Positions 41,952 through 50,245 of a stretch of 64,000 nt of DNA are shown one piece after another. The translations under genes were made by a program, and so were the position numbers. The notes below the pieces were generated by a model that was given only the letters and a program-made list of their open reading frames with translations, searched no databases and had not been told where the DNA came from. Within the stretch, counting starts at the first letter, position 1. Every line of letters begins with the position of its first letter. This DNA comes from CAYMCO01 sp964388955 (GTDB lineage Bacteria; Chloroflexota; Anaerolineae; Anaerolineales; E44-bin32). The DNA is taken from positions 124,001-188,000 of the forward strand of contig CAYMCO010000003.1 in NCBI GenBank assembly GCA_964388955.1, written 5' to 3'.

Positions 41952-43523
41952 ATGCCACCTATCAATGGTGCTTTCTGCGTGACGGTGATGTCGGCCCGGT
42001 GCATCAACGCCCGGATGCCGGGAAAGTGCGCCACCTGCGTGGAGATCTGTCCCTATGAGGTATATGCCAAGGACGATCGCGGGGTTGTGCGAGTACAGAA
42101 TTTCAACGCCTGTGTTGGCTGCCGGATCTGTGTCGAATTCTGCCCGGAGGACGCGATTCGGATTAACCCCGCCGAATCGGAAATCAAGGTCCGTTCTCCG
42201 TGGACCTTCTCTCAGGTTGAGGAAATCCATCAGAAGGCGCAGACCGGCGGCTACTCCCTGCGCGGCTTTGGCACGATGGGCTACGCGCCGAGCTTCGACA
42301 GCATCACCGTTGTGCCCTCCCAGATCGCCTCCGCCCCTCCCGTTGACAAGTATCGGGAGGAATGTGACCTGGAGGTCGTGATTGGGGAGGAGACTTGTGA
42401 AAGGCCGATTCGCCTCAAGTTGCCCTTTCTGTTCCCTGCCATGTCTTTCGGGGCGTTATCGAAAGAGGCGAAGATGGCACTCGCCATCGGAGCGGCGCAA
42501 ACCGGCATCATGACCAACACCGGAGAGGGCGGGTTGGTGCCAGCGGAGACCTGGCTGAGCAAGGGGTATGAGGATGAAGGGCAGACCCTGCGCCGCTGGC
42601 AGCCAGGGGGCTATCTGGCTGTCCAGTGGTCGACGGGACGGTGGGGGGTATCTGCCGATTACCTGCGCGCGGGGGATGCGGTGGAAGTCAAGATCGGCCA
42701 GGGGGCCAAACCGGGGATGGGGGGGCATCTCCTGGGGGCCAAGGTCACTCCCGATGTCGCCGCGGTGAGAGGAATTCCTGTGGGTACCGACGCGCTGTCG
42801 CCGTGCCGCTACTACGATGTCCAGGATCTAGCGGATATGCGCCGGATGGTGGCATTCATCCGAGACGTCACCGACTATCAGGTCCCTATTCTCTTCAAGC
42901 TGGGCCCCAGCCGACCGTATGAGGATATCAAGGCCTGCGTTGAAGCGGGAGCGGACGCCATCTCCATCGATGGTTTGGTGGGCGGGACAGGCTGCTCACC
43001 TGAAGTCGTCACCCAAGGTGTGGGTATCCCCACGCTGGCCCTGATCCCGCCCGCGGTGCAGGCGCTGAGGGATTTGGGGGTCCACAGAAAGGTGAAGCTG
43101 TTTGTCCTTGGAGGCATGCGCCATGGCCTGGACGCGTACAAGGCGATCGCCATGGGCGCGGATGGCGTGGGTTTCGGTGCCGCGGCAGAGATCGCCATGG
43201 GCTGTCGGGCCTGCCTGGCCTGCCACTCGGGGCGGTGCCCGTATGGCATCACCTCGCAAGATCCCGAGCTGCGCAAGAGATTGCATCCGGAGGAGGCAGG
43301 GGATCGCCTGGCGAACTTCATACACGCCACAGCGGAGGAGCTCAAGATGCTCGCCATGCTCTCGGGGCACAGCGACATTCAGAGCCTGAGCACGGAGGAT
43401 CTGCGGGCCATGGATCTGAACACCGCAGCGGTGAGTGGCCTCAAGCTGGTGGGATATGAGCGACCGCTGGCGATGTGGGTGAACGGGAACGGCTCCCAGG
43501 AGCCGGGAAAATCGACAGGGTGA
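41952..43523 (+). CDS. Glutamate synthase FMN-domain protein with N-terminal ferredoxin (archaeal GltB/MgsC-like)
   Basis: A 523-residue protein. The N-terminus has ferredoxin Cys 26/29/33 (with 17) and 54/57/60/64. Residues about 130-460 are the FMN barrel: PFLFPAMSFGALSKEAKM, TNTGEGGLVPAE, QGAKPGMGGHLLGAKVTPD, ISIDGLVGGTGCSPEV and the iron-sulfur Cys 418/421/424/429 in CRACLACHSGRCPYG. This is the FMN half of glutamate synthase, where 2-oxoglutarate and ammonia become glutamate. No class-II glutaminase domain is encoded here or nearby, so the ammonia must come from elsewhere, as free ammonium or an amine. Confidence 0.91.
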   Translation: MPPINGAFCVTVMSARCINARMPGKCATCVEICPYEVYAKDDRGVVRVQNFNACVGCRICVEFCPEDAIRINPAESEIKVRSPWTFSQVEEIHQKAQTGGYSLRGFGTMGYAPSFDSITVVPSQIASAPPVDKYREECDLEVVIGEETCERPIRLKLPFLFPAMSFGALSKEAKMALAIGAAQTGIMTNTGEGGLVPAETWLSKGYEDEGQTLRRWQPGGYLAVQWSTGRWGVSADYLRAGDAVEVKIGQGAKPGMGGHLLGAKVTPDVAAVRGIPVGTDALSPCRYYDVQDLADMRRMVAFIRDVTDYQVPILFKLGPSRPYEDIKACVEAGADAISIDGLVGGTGCSPEVVTQGVGIPTLALIPPAVQALRDLGVHRKVKLFVLGGMRHGLDAYKAIAMGADGVGFGAAAEIAMGCRACLACHSGRCPYGITSQDPELRKRLHPEEAGDRLANFIHATAEELKMLAMLSGHSDIQSLSTEDLRAMDLNTAAVSGLKLVGYERPLAMWVNGNGSQEPGKSTG

Positions 43524-43553
43524 GCGCCGTCAAGTCAGAGAAGGGAGATCGAG

Positions 43554-44081
43554 ATGCTGGATAACTCAGTTCAGATGCAGAAGATAATGGATAACGCGAT
43601 GGTGTTCTGCGCCGGAAAGATGGGGCTGGCGTCCAATGAGGAAGTGATGACGGCCCGGAAGAATGGGGATTGCACACTCTGCGACTATCTCCGCTACGGG
43701 CTCGCCAAGGAACTCTCGGCCCACTTGGCATCGCTTGACGGGACAATCAAGGCGGTCTACATGTACGAGCCCGAGATCATCACCGCCGGCGATGGCCTGA
43801 TTTCACAAGGGCCCTCGATGGTTCCGGCCATCAATATGATCGTGTGGGTCACCCGGAAGACCGCGGCCCTCGAGTCGTTGCTTGCATCCACCGCGAGGGC
43901 GTTGGAGGATCGGCTCATGAAACTGGGCTGTGAGAAAGCAAGCTCACTCTGTCATATAGTGGACACGGCTCTGGTGGATGATGAGGACGTGCGCGCAAGA
44001 CGCGGTTATGGGGCGCTTCTGAGCTCCGTGACGGTGTTGCCGATCCCCATTTGGCGTCGAGTCGCAGAAGCCCAGGCATGA
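43554..44081 (+). CDS. Protein of unknown function in the HdrA-glutamate synthase cluster
   Basis: A 175-residue soluble protein that I do not recognise. It has GAGATCGAG-type purines but only a moderate ribosome site (GGGAGA). Features: a short N-terminal helix, CTLCDYLRYGLAKELSAHL with two close cysteines, VYMYEPEI, a central INMIVWVTRKTAALESLL, and a second Cys pair region CEKASSLCHIVDTALVDDEDV. The arrangement does not match a ferredoxin. It follows the FMN subunit by 30 bases on the same strand and is the last gene before a hairpin, so it is probably part of the complex, an assembly factor or an effector domain. Confidence 0.7.
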   Translation: MLDNSVQMQKIMDNAMVFCAGKMGLASNEEVMTARKNGDCTLCDYLRYGLAKELSAHLASLDGTIKAVYMYEPEIITAGDGLISQGPSMVPAINMIVWVTRKTAALESLLASTARALEDRLMKLGCEKASSLCHIVDTALVDDEDVRARRGYGALLSSVTVLPIPIWRRVAEAQA

Positions 44082-44447
44082 CCACACGCTCGTTGATTGC
44101 TTCTGCTTTCAGGATACATGTGCGCTGGCGGAGAAGCCCTCCGCCAGCGCGGGCGCGGTCCCGGCGGCGCCCTCCGGCTGGCAATGGGATGGCCGCCGAT
44201 TTCTCCTTTTCGGGAGCATTGCCTGAATCAAGAGGGGTGCCCTCGTAAGGGCTGCTCCGCCATCTGGAAACCGCTGCTAGCTGGTGTCTCGCGAGCCCCC
44301 CGGGAAGAAGGCACTTGGGTTGTCCTTTGGTCAATTGAGGCGAGCGTAAGGGCGCTCCGATGATTGGGGCTATGACCCAAGATCATTTCCGGCCTTCAGC
44401 ACCTTCTCCGAAATATCGCCTTTCAGCGAAGTAGGCCTAAATTGATG
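44082..44447 (+). other. Intergenic region with a GC-rich hairpin
   Basis: About 370 bases after the electron-transfer cluster. GCGCTGGCGGA (44122-44132), seven-base loop, TCCGCCAGCGC (44140-44150) form an 11-bp perfect hairpin 41 bases after the last stop. It has no T-run, so it may be a weak or Rho-assisted terminator or an mRNA 3' end. The rest shows no gene. Confidence 0.5.
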
Positions 44448-44488
44448 ATTGTAGACAATTGACATTCTATTGTAGATTGTGCTATTCT
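44448..44488 (+). promoter_or_regulatory. Promoter and tandem operator of the FCD-type GntR gene
   Basis: TTGACA (44459-44464), 18 bases, TATTCT (44483-44488); transcription should start at about 44495, the ATG itself. ATTGTAGACAAT (44448-44459) is a palindrome abutting the -35 box, and ATTGTAGATTGT (44469-44480), a half-conserved copy starting 21 bases later, lies between the boxes. The spacing of two helical turns and the overlap with the promoter fit autorepression by the FCD regulator, whose family uses sites of the TTGTANNCAA kind. Confidence 0.7.
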
Positions 44489-44494
44489 TACGCC

Positions 44495-45223
44495 ATGCAC
44501 GCCCAGGCAGATTTGACGCGCAAAAAGCTGCGACGGCCACATAGGAGATTGCTGTCAACCCAGGTGGCTGAGATTCTCCGGGAAGAAATCCTTTCTGGCC
44601 GTTTTCACGCGGGCCAAAGATTGATTGAAGAGCAACTCTGCGAGGAATTGGGGGTCAGTCGCGGCCCACTGCGCGAAGCTCTCAGTGAATTGGAAAAAAG
44701 CGGTTTGGTGTATTCCGAACCACATCGTGGTTCGTTTGTGTATGAATTCAGCCTCGATGACGTCATAGAAATGCTTACTCTTCGAGAATTAATCGAACCC
44801 CGTGTGGCGGAGATGGCCATGGAAGTGAACGCGACGCGGATCGCGGAGTCTTTGGAAGCATCTATTGAGAAAATGCGACGGGCAGCCGAAAGAGACGAAA
44901 GAAGCGAGGCTGCGAAAGCACACACACAGTTCCATGGCGTCTTCTACCTCGAGTCCCAAAACCGACTGTTCAAGCGATTATGGGACGAACTTGCCCCGAT
45001 GTTTAGGCTGAATCTCGTGGTTTTTCAGACCACTTTCCATTCCCTAAGCGACCTGCCACATCAACATGCTCATATTACAAACGCTGCGTCTTCTGGTGAC
45101 CTGGCGAGGTTGGATGACGCGATAAGAAACCATTTCTACATGGGAGAGAAGCGGCTTGTAACTGAGCTTCTGGGGATGAGAAGGCAGGTAATGAGTAGCC
45201 AAGAGGACCCTCACGAAGCATAG
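44495..45223 (+). CDS. GntR family transcriptional regulator with FCD domain
   Basis: A 242-residue regulator starting at the ATG at 44495; an earlier in-frame start at 44459 lies inside the promoter. The winged helix (about 20-90) has LLSTQVAEILREEILSGRF, LGVSRGPLREALSEL and VYSEPHRGSFVYEFS. The all-helical FCD domain (about 95-225) has LRELIEPRVAEMAMEVN, FHGVFYLESQNRLFKRLWDEL and HQHAHITNAASSGD, with His residues placed as for metal/ligand binding. The promoter predicts a leaderless mRNA. It faces the downstream catabolic genes and probably controls them along with itself, although a copy of its operator was not found before 45675. Confidence 0.9.
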   Translation: MHAQADLTRKKLRRPHRRLLSTQVAEILREEILSGRFHAGQRLIEEQLCEELGVSRGPLREALSELEKSGLVYSEPHRGSFVYEFSLDDVIEMLTLRELIEPRVAEMAMEVNATRIAESLEASIEKMRRAAERDERSEAAKAHTQFHGVFYLESQNRLFKRLWDELAPMFRLNLVVFQTTFHSLSDLPHQHAHITNAASSGDLARLDDAIRNHFYMGEKRLVTELLGMRRQVMSSQEDPHEA

Positions 45224-45674
45224 GTGGATGGTCCGGGCTCCAGGCTACCATCCAAAGAATCACCATTTGCATGTGGGCTTCGTGTCACACGTCACTATTT
45301 GAGGCCCTTGTCACTATTAGATGGCTATCTTTGGCGTTGAGAGACTGACACCGATCGTAGAAGTCGACCTTGCCTCTTGAGGCTTAGTCAGTCCAACTTG
45401 TGGCGGCACAAGCCGCAACAGAACTGGAACAAGGCACATTTTCAGAATATTGGGACCTGCCCGGGGGAGATCGCACGACAATATCCCATCAAGTCGGATC
45501 CCGGCGAGTGGCGGCCTGTGGGAAGCCAGAGTACTCTCGCCAGCTTTGGAACCGGCCTGGCGAAGTTAGACCTATGTGAAGAAGGCGGCGCCCATATTTG
45601 AGAAAGATGACAGTCTGCTAGCGGGGTCATAGCAGCCGGTTGGGGTCAAGAATGGCTGTCTGTGGAGGGACATC
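45224..45674 (+). other. Intergenic region with a direct repeat
   Basis: About 450 bases with no supported gene. GTCACTATTTGA (45291-45302) and GTCACTATTAGA (45310-45321) form a direct repeat with starts 19 bases apart. TTGTG-GCGG-CACAA at 45398-45411 is a short palindrome. A regulatory function for the catabolic operon is possible. GGAGGG directly precedes the next ATG. Confidence 0.4.
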
Positions 45675-46442
45675 ATGATCATTGACATTCACACGCACGC
45701 AAGCGCAATGAGGGAATCGGGCAGGGCGGGGGACATCAAGGATTTCCTGAATGGGATGGATGATAACGGGATAGATATGGCCGTTCTCTTGGGGAGGCCA
45801 GGCGAAAACGAATACTACCACGAACTGGTTGAACAATATCCGGACCGCTTGCTCGCGTTCGCGGGAGTGAATCCTTTGGATCTCGATGCACCCGAACAAC
45901 TCCGGCATTATGTCCAGGAGTTGGGCTTCAGGGGGTTGAAGGTGCATCCGCCTGGCCAATTCTTCTCTCCGATCGATCCGGCCTTCTTGCGCGTGGTGAA
46001 GATGGCCGTTGAGCTAGATGTACCAATCCTGATGCATACCGGACCCTCGTTCATCAATCTTGATAGATTGCGCTATGGAGATCCAGTGGTTGTTGATGAT
46101 TTGGCCTTGTCATTTCAAGAGGCCAAATTGATCCAGGCACATGCGAACCCGCTAGGGGATGGTCCGGTCATCGCGGGGAAACACCCGAACGTCTATATGG
46201 ACACAACGATTGTCTTTGCTCGCATGGTCCGGCTGATACCTGGACTGGGAGAGGAAACACTGCAGTGGATGTCTCTTGCTGGCCAGGACGGCAGCAGAAA
46301 GGTCCTTTTCGGAAGTGACACAACACCCACGCACACGGAGAGGTGGCGCTACAACTTGGAACCAATCGAGAACATGGATGTCTCTGACGAAGTGAAAGCG
46401 AGAATACTTGGTGGGAACGCCGCAAGACTCCTCAAGTTGTGA
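45675..46442 (+). CDS. Amidohydrolase-2 family metal-dependent hydrolase
   Basis: A 255-residue TIM-barrel hydrolase of the ACMSD/amidohydrolase-2 group. IIDIHTHAS gives the HxH metal motif, PILMHTGPS the third His, AKLIQAHANP the fourth, and VLFGSDTTPTHTERW the catalytic Asp. ILGGNAARLLKL is the common C-terminus. Members hydrolyse C-N or C-C bonds in cyclic or aromatic acids. It opens a same-strand group with the M24, hydantoinase and isochorismatase-type genes, so a ring or amide substrate is likely but not determined. Confidence 0.88.
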   Translation: MIIDIHTHASAMRESGRAGDIKDFLNGMDDNGIDMAVLLGRPGENEYYHELVEQYPDRLLAFAGVNPLDLDAPEQLRHYVQELGFRGLKVHPPGQFFSPIDPAFLRVVKMAVELDVPILMHTGPSFINLDRLRYGDPVVVDDLALSFQEAKLIQAHANPLGDGPVIAGKHPNVYMDTTIVFARMVRLIPGLGEETLQWMSLAGQDGSRKVLFGSDTTPTHTERWRYNLEPIENMDVSDEVKARILGGNAARLLKL

Positions 46443-46712
46443 CATTCGTGAGGATGGGTGGATGGGGAGTCATGGGCCGAGGAAAGTAAGCGAGCATTGC
46501 GCTCAAACCAGGGGGGAGTGCCCAGAAAGCCCTTGCATTTGCTGAGCCTCATTGAGGTATGTAAATCGGGTGATGGAGATCGCGGACGGAGAATTGATCC
46601 ACGATTTTGAAGGACACAGTGACAACTATGCGCGGGGTCACCCGGAGATTGGAAGTTAGTCTTCTGTCACGGGTAGATGTCGTCCAGCATAGAAGCGCAG
46701 GAGGGTGTTTCG
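46443..46712 (+). other. Intergenic region
   Basis: About 270 bases between the amidohydrolase and the M24 gene. No gene, repeat or hairpin with a T-run was seen. AGGAGGG at its end serves the ATG at 46713. Confidence 0.4.
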
Positions 46713-47927
46713 ATGTCGAGTACAGACTTGGGGTATGAGCAGAAAGAGCTAGATGGCATTCTTGCGGGTCTAGGAAAGCTGCAGTCGAAGATCGCGCCCT
46801 CCCCTCACAGAGCCCGTTTTACCAACGTGGAGAGAATCGGGGAGGTCATGGATGGAGCTGGAATTGAAGCCATCATCGCCACCACACCCGAGAATGTCCC
46901 ATATTTCTCTGGCTACTATAATTTCGACCTTGACCTTCTACGAGAGCACACACACATCGCCATATGGCCGGCCGATGGAGATCCCATCCTGATCGCCCGT
47001 CCACTCGGTCCCGGTAGACAAATGCTCGATCCCTTCGTGGAGGATGCCCGAGTTTACGGCCGAGGGATTGGTCCCATGGAACTCCTGGCACGAGTCATCA
47101 CCGAAAAAGGCTGGTCCAGGTCTCAACTCGGAATTGAGAAGGCCTTCTTTTCATTGGCCAAGTATGAAGAATTGACTCAGCTTGTTCCGGATGTGACCTT
47201 CGTGGATTGCAGACACCTTATCGACGAGATCAAAATGATCAAGACGCCTGAGGAAATTGAGCACCTGAGGTGGGCTGCTCGGGTGACCAACAAGGCGATC
47301 CACGTGGCATATGAACTTGCCCGACCGGGAGATACCGAAAAGAGCGTGGCAGACATGATGGGCTTCGCTATCACGAAGCTCGGTGCAGATCAGGTTGCGT
47401 TCAACGTGCTGGCTGCCGGTGAAAGGACCGTCCTGGGGCACCATTATGCTGAGGAAATCCCCCTAAAGGCCGGCGATCTAATGCGAGTCGACTATGGCGG
47501 CCTTTTCTCAGGATACTACACCGACATGATCAGGATGGCCGTGGTTGGAGAGCCATCTGCGCGTCAGCGCGAGACTTATGGGAAAGTGGTTGATGTTCAC
47601 CGGGATATGCTCGATGGCGTCAAGCCAGGAGCCATTCCTCACCAATTGACGGTCAAGGCTTTGCTGAAATATGAAGCCCTAGGGCTATCCCCAACCCGCA
47701 CGTTTTTTGGCCACAGTATTGGGCTTAGTGTCCACGAATTGCCAGACATCAACTTGAATGTGCAGAGACCAATCGAACCCGATATGGTGCTCTGTATAGA
47801 AAATGCTTGGAGCGACGAGTCCCACGGCGAGAGATATTACGTGGAAGATATGGTGCGCGTCACAGAAAACGGCTCCGAACTGCTCACCGACTACTCATCA
47901 ATTGACGAAATGTACGTAATCCGTTGA
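46713..47927 (+). CDS. M24 family metallopeptidase/creatinase-like protein
   Basis: A 404-residue pita-bread-fold protein. The start at 46713 has AGGAGGG; an in-frame ATG at 46677 is less well placed. The N-terminal creatinase-type domain (about 40-170) contains ENVPYFSGYYNFDLD. The catalytic domain keeps all five metal ligands of aminopeptidase P: Asp in MRVDYGGLF, Asp in YYTDMIRM, His in FFGHSIGLS, Glu in LCIENAW and Glu in YYVEDMVRV, so it is more likely a metal peptidase (Xaa-Pro dipeptidase) than metal-free creatinase. The hydantoinase and carbamoylsarcosine-amidase-like neighbours still make a creatinine-type link worth testing. Confidence 0.9.
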   Translation: MSSTDLGYEQKELDGILAGLGKLQSKIAPSPHRARFTNVERIGEVMDGAGIEAIIATTPENVPYFSGYYNFDLDLLREHTHIAIWPADGDPILIARPLGPGRQMLDPFVEDARVYGRGIGPMELLARVITEKGWSRSQLGIEKAFFSLAKYEELTQLVPDVTFVDCRHLIDEIKMIKTPEEIEHLRWAARVTNKAIHVAYELARPGDTEKSVADMMGFAITKLGADQVAFNVLAAGERTVLGHHYAEEIPLKAGDLMRVDYGGLFSGYYTDMIRMAVVGEPSARQRETYGKVVDVHRDMLDGVKPGAIPHQLTVKALLKYEALGLSPTRTFFGHSIGLSVHELPDINLNVQRPIEPDMVLCIENAWSDESHGERYYVEDMVRVTENGSELLTDYSSIDEMYVIR

Positions 47928-48134
47928 TAGAAAAGATCATGAGGCCGCACCGCCCCCACGCTGTTCCGCTGTTCTCGCGAGCGAAGCCACGGCTCTGCCA
48001 TGCTCCGGCGGTCCAAAAGAGCTGGGAGCAATCCGGGGGAAGGTTTTCCAAGGGACACACGAGAGGCGCGACAAACCATCTTGCATTTTGCGCCGGGGAT
48101 CACCGAATGAATGGCACAACAGGAGACTCAAGGT

Positions 48135-50228
48135 ATGGTCAATGACAAAGGCACCATTATTGGCATCGATATCGGCGGCACTTTCACCGACTTTGTCATG
48201 ATCGACAAGCGCACAGGGGCGTTCCACTTGCATAAGGCCCTAACCACGCCTGCGCAACCGGCTCGATGCGTCATAGAAGGGGTCCTCCATATCCTTGAGA
48301 GAATCGGAGCGAATGCCGGCGACGTCGATTTGGTGATCCACGGAACCACTCTTATCAGTAATGCCTTCATCGAGAGGACCGGGGCGACGACGGCCCTGAT
48401 GACGACACAAGGCTATCGAGACGCACTGGAAACGGGGATGCAGAACAGGTACGACCCGTATGACCTCTTTCTGAAGTTACCCGAACCTTTGGTTCCACGG
48501 TCTCTTCGATTCGGGGTTCAGGAACGTATTGGAAGTGATGGCAAGGAAGTTCGCCCCCTCAACAGGGAGGAGGTTGAGAGAGTTGCCGATGAGTTGGCGA
48601 GCGCCGATGTCGGATCGGTGGCGGTCTGCTTCCTCCATTCATTCAGGAGCCCTGCGCATGAGAGAGAAGCGGCGGAGCTTCTGGCGTCAAAATACCCCAA
48701 TATGAGTATTTCAATCTCCTCTGAGGTTGCCCCTGAAATCCGGGAATACCAGCGCATGTCAACTACGGTAGCCAATGCCTATGTTCAGCCTCTGACCGAA
48801 TCCTATCTCACTCACCTCTCCGATGAATTGTCGATTCTTGGATATCAGAGGCCATTGCATCTCATGCTGTCGAGTGGCGGCATTACCACGACAGAGGTAG
48901 CCGTTCGACATCCCATCCGCATGCTTGAATCGGGCCCGGCCGGGGGAGTGTTCCTGGCCTCATTTCTGGGCAGAACGCTTGGCCGCGAGCATCTGATCTC
49001 ATTTGATATGGGAGGAACGACAGCCAAGATTTCGTACGTGACCAACGGGAAGCCATCTCGTGCGCGGTCTTATGAAGTTGCGCGCGTTGAGCGATTCAAG
49101 ATGGGTAGCGGCCTACCGCTCCAAGTGCCTGTGATTGAAATGCTGGAGATTGGAGCCGGTGGAGGCAGCATCGCAAGAAAAGACCCGCTGGGTCTCCTGA
49201 AAGTTGGCCCCGAAAGCGCTGGAGCTGACCCGGGCCCGGCTTGCTATGGTATGGGAGGCGAGAGGCCAACTGTCACAGACGCGAACCTGGTTCTGGGCTA
49301 TATATCCGAGGAAAACTTCCTTGGAGGAAAGTTCCCCTTATTCCGAGAGCGGGCAGAGGAAGCCATACGCCGTTGCGTGGCAAAGCCTCTTGGGTTGGAT
49401 CTCGAGGAAGCCGCAAGCGGAATATTCAATGTCGTCAACCAGAATATGGTGGCTGCGACCAAGGTTCACGTCGCAGAAAGAGGGCAAGATCCACGCCAAG
49501 CGTCACTGATTGCTTTTGGAGGCGCAGGCCCCATCCACGCCCACGCTCTGGCGAGAGAACTGAAGTTGAGGGAGATCATCTGCCCTTTGATGGCCGGAGT
49601 CGCATCGGCATTGGGATTCCTTACCGCTCCGATTGCGTTTGAATTGGCCCGCTCCTTTGTCACGCTATTCGACGACCTCGATGCGCGGGAATTGGCGGAA
49701 GTATTCGAAGATATGGAGTCACAGGGTTACGAAAATCTGGAGAAGGCCGGGATCGAACCTGGCCAGGTCACTATCAAACGCAGCGTCGATCTGCGGCATG
49801 TTGGGCAAGGGCACGAAATCGAAGTGAATATTCCACCTGGCAAGATTGGGGACGGCTATGTAAGTGACATTCCTTCGATGTTCTTCGATACCTACAGGCG
49901 GGTCTACGGCCAAGTGCATGGAGATGTTCCCATTCAAATCGTCACGTGTCGGGTGGCCGCGAGCGGCCCAGAGCCACAGCTTGGTCTCCCCACCATGGAA
50001 TCTGATGGAACGAGTGCCGAGGAGGCGTCCAAGGGTCAGCGCCCGGTCTACTTTGAGGAAACCTCCAGTTTTGTGGAGACACGGGTCTTTGATCGCTACA
50101 GCCTGGGCGCGGGAGCCAACATTGGGGGGCCGGCTGTTGTCGAAGAAAACGAATCGACGGTTGTGATTCCCCCGTCGATGATTGGCACAGTCGACCAATT
50201 CGGGAATCTCTTCTTGCGGCCTGCTTGA
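48135..50228 (+). CDS. hyuA: Hydantoinase/oxoprolinase family subunit A (HyuA)
   Basis: A 697-residue complete ATP-dependent amidohydrolase large subunit. The ATG at 48135 has AGGAG nine bases upstream; an in-frame ATG at 48111 is an alternative. The N-terminal phosphate-binding segment IIGIDIGGTFTDFVMID, HGTTLISNAFIERTG, the glycine-rich IGAGGGSIARKD, VGPESAGADPGPACYG and FGGAGPIHAHALA are as expected. It activates the cyclic amide with ATP and works with the B subunit encoded 17 bases downstream. It is clearly paralogous to the partial gene at the left edge of the window. Confidence 0.94.
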   Translation: MVNDKGTIIGIDIGGTFTDFVMIDKRTGAFHLHKALTTPAQPARCVIEGVLHILERIGANAGDVDLVIHGTTLISNAFIERTGATTALMTTQGYRDALETGMQNRYDPYDLFLKLPEPLVPRSLRFGVQERIGSDGKEVRPLNREEVERVADELASADVGSVAVCFLHSFRSPAHEREAAELLASKYPNMSISISSEVAPEIREYQRMSTTVANAYVQPLTESYLTHLSDELSILGYQRPLHLMLSSGGITTTEVAVRHPIRMLESGPAGGVFLASFLGRTLGREHLISFDMGGTTAKISYVTNGKPSRARSYEVARVERFKMGSGLPLQVPVIEMLEIGAGGGSIARKDPLGLLKVGPESAGADPGPACYGMGGERPTVTDANLVLGYISEENFLGGKFPLFRERAEEAIRRCVAKPLGLDLEEAASGIFNVVNQNMVAATKVHVAERGQDPRQASLIAFGGAGPIHAHALARELKLREIICPLMAGVASALGFLTAPIAFELARSFVTLFDDLDARELAEVFEDMESQGYENLEKAGIEPGQVTIKRSVDLRHVGQGHEIEVNIPPGKIGDGYVSDIPSMFFDTYRRVYGQVHGDVPIQIVTCRVAASGPEPQLGLPTMESDGTSAEEASKGQRPVYFEETSSFVETRVFDRYSLGAGANIGGPAVVEENESTVVIPPSMIGTVDQFGNLFLRPA

Positions 50229-50245
50229 CTGGGAGTGTTACAGGA

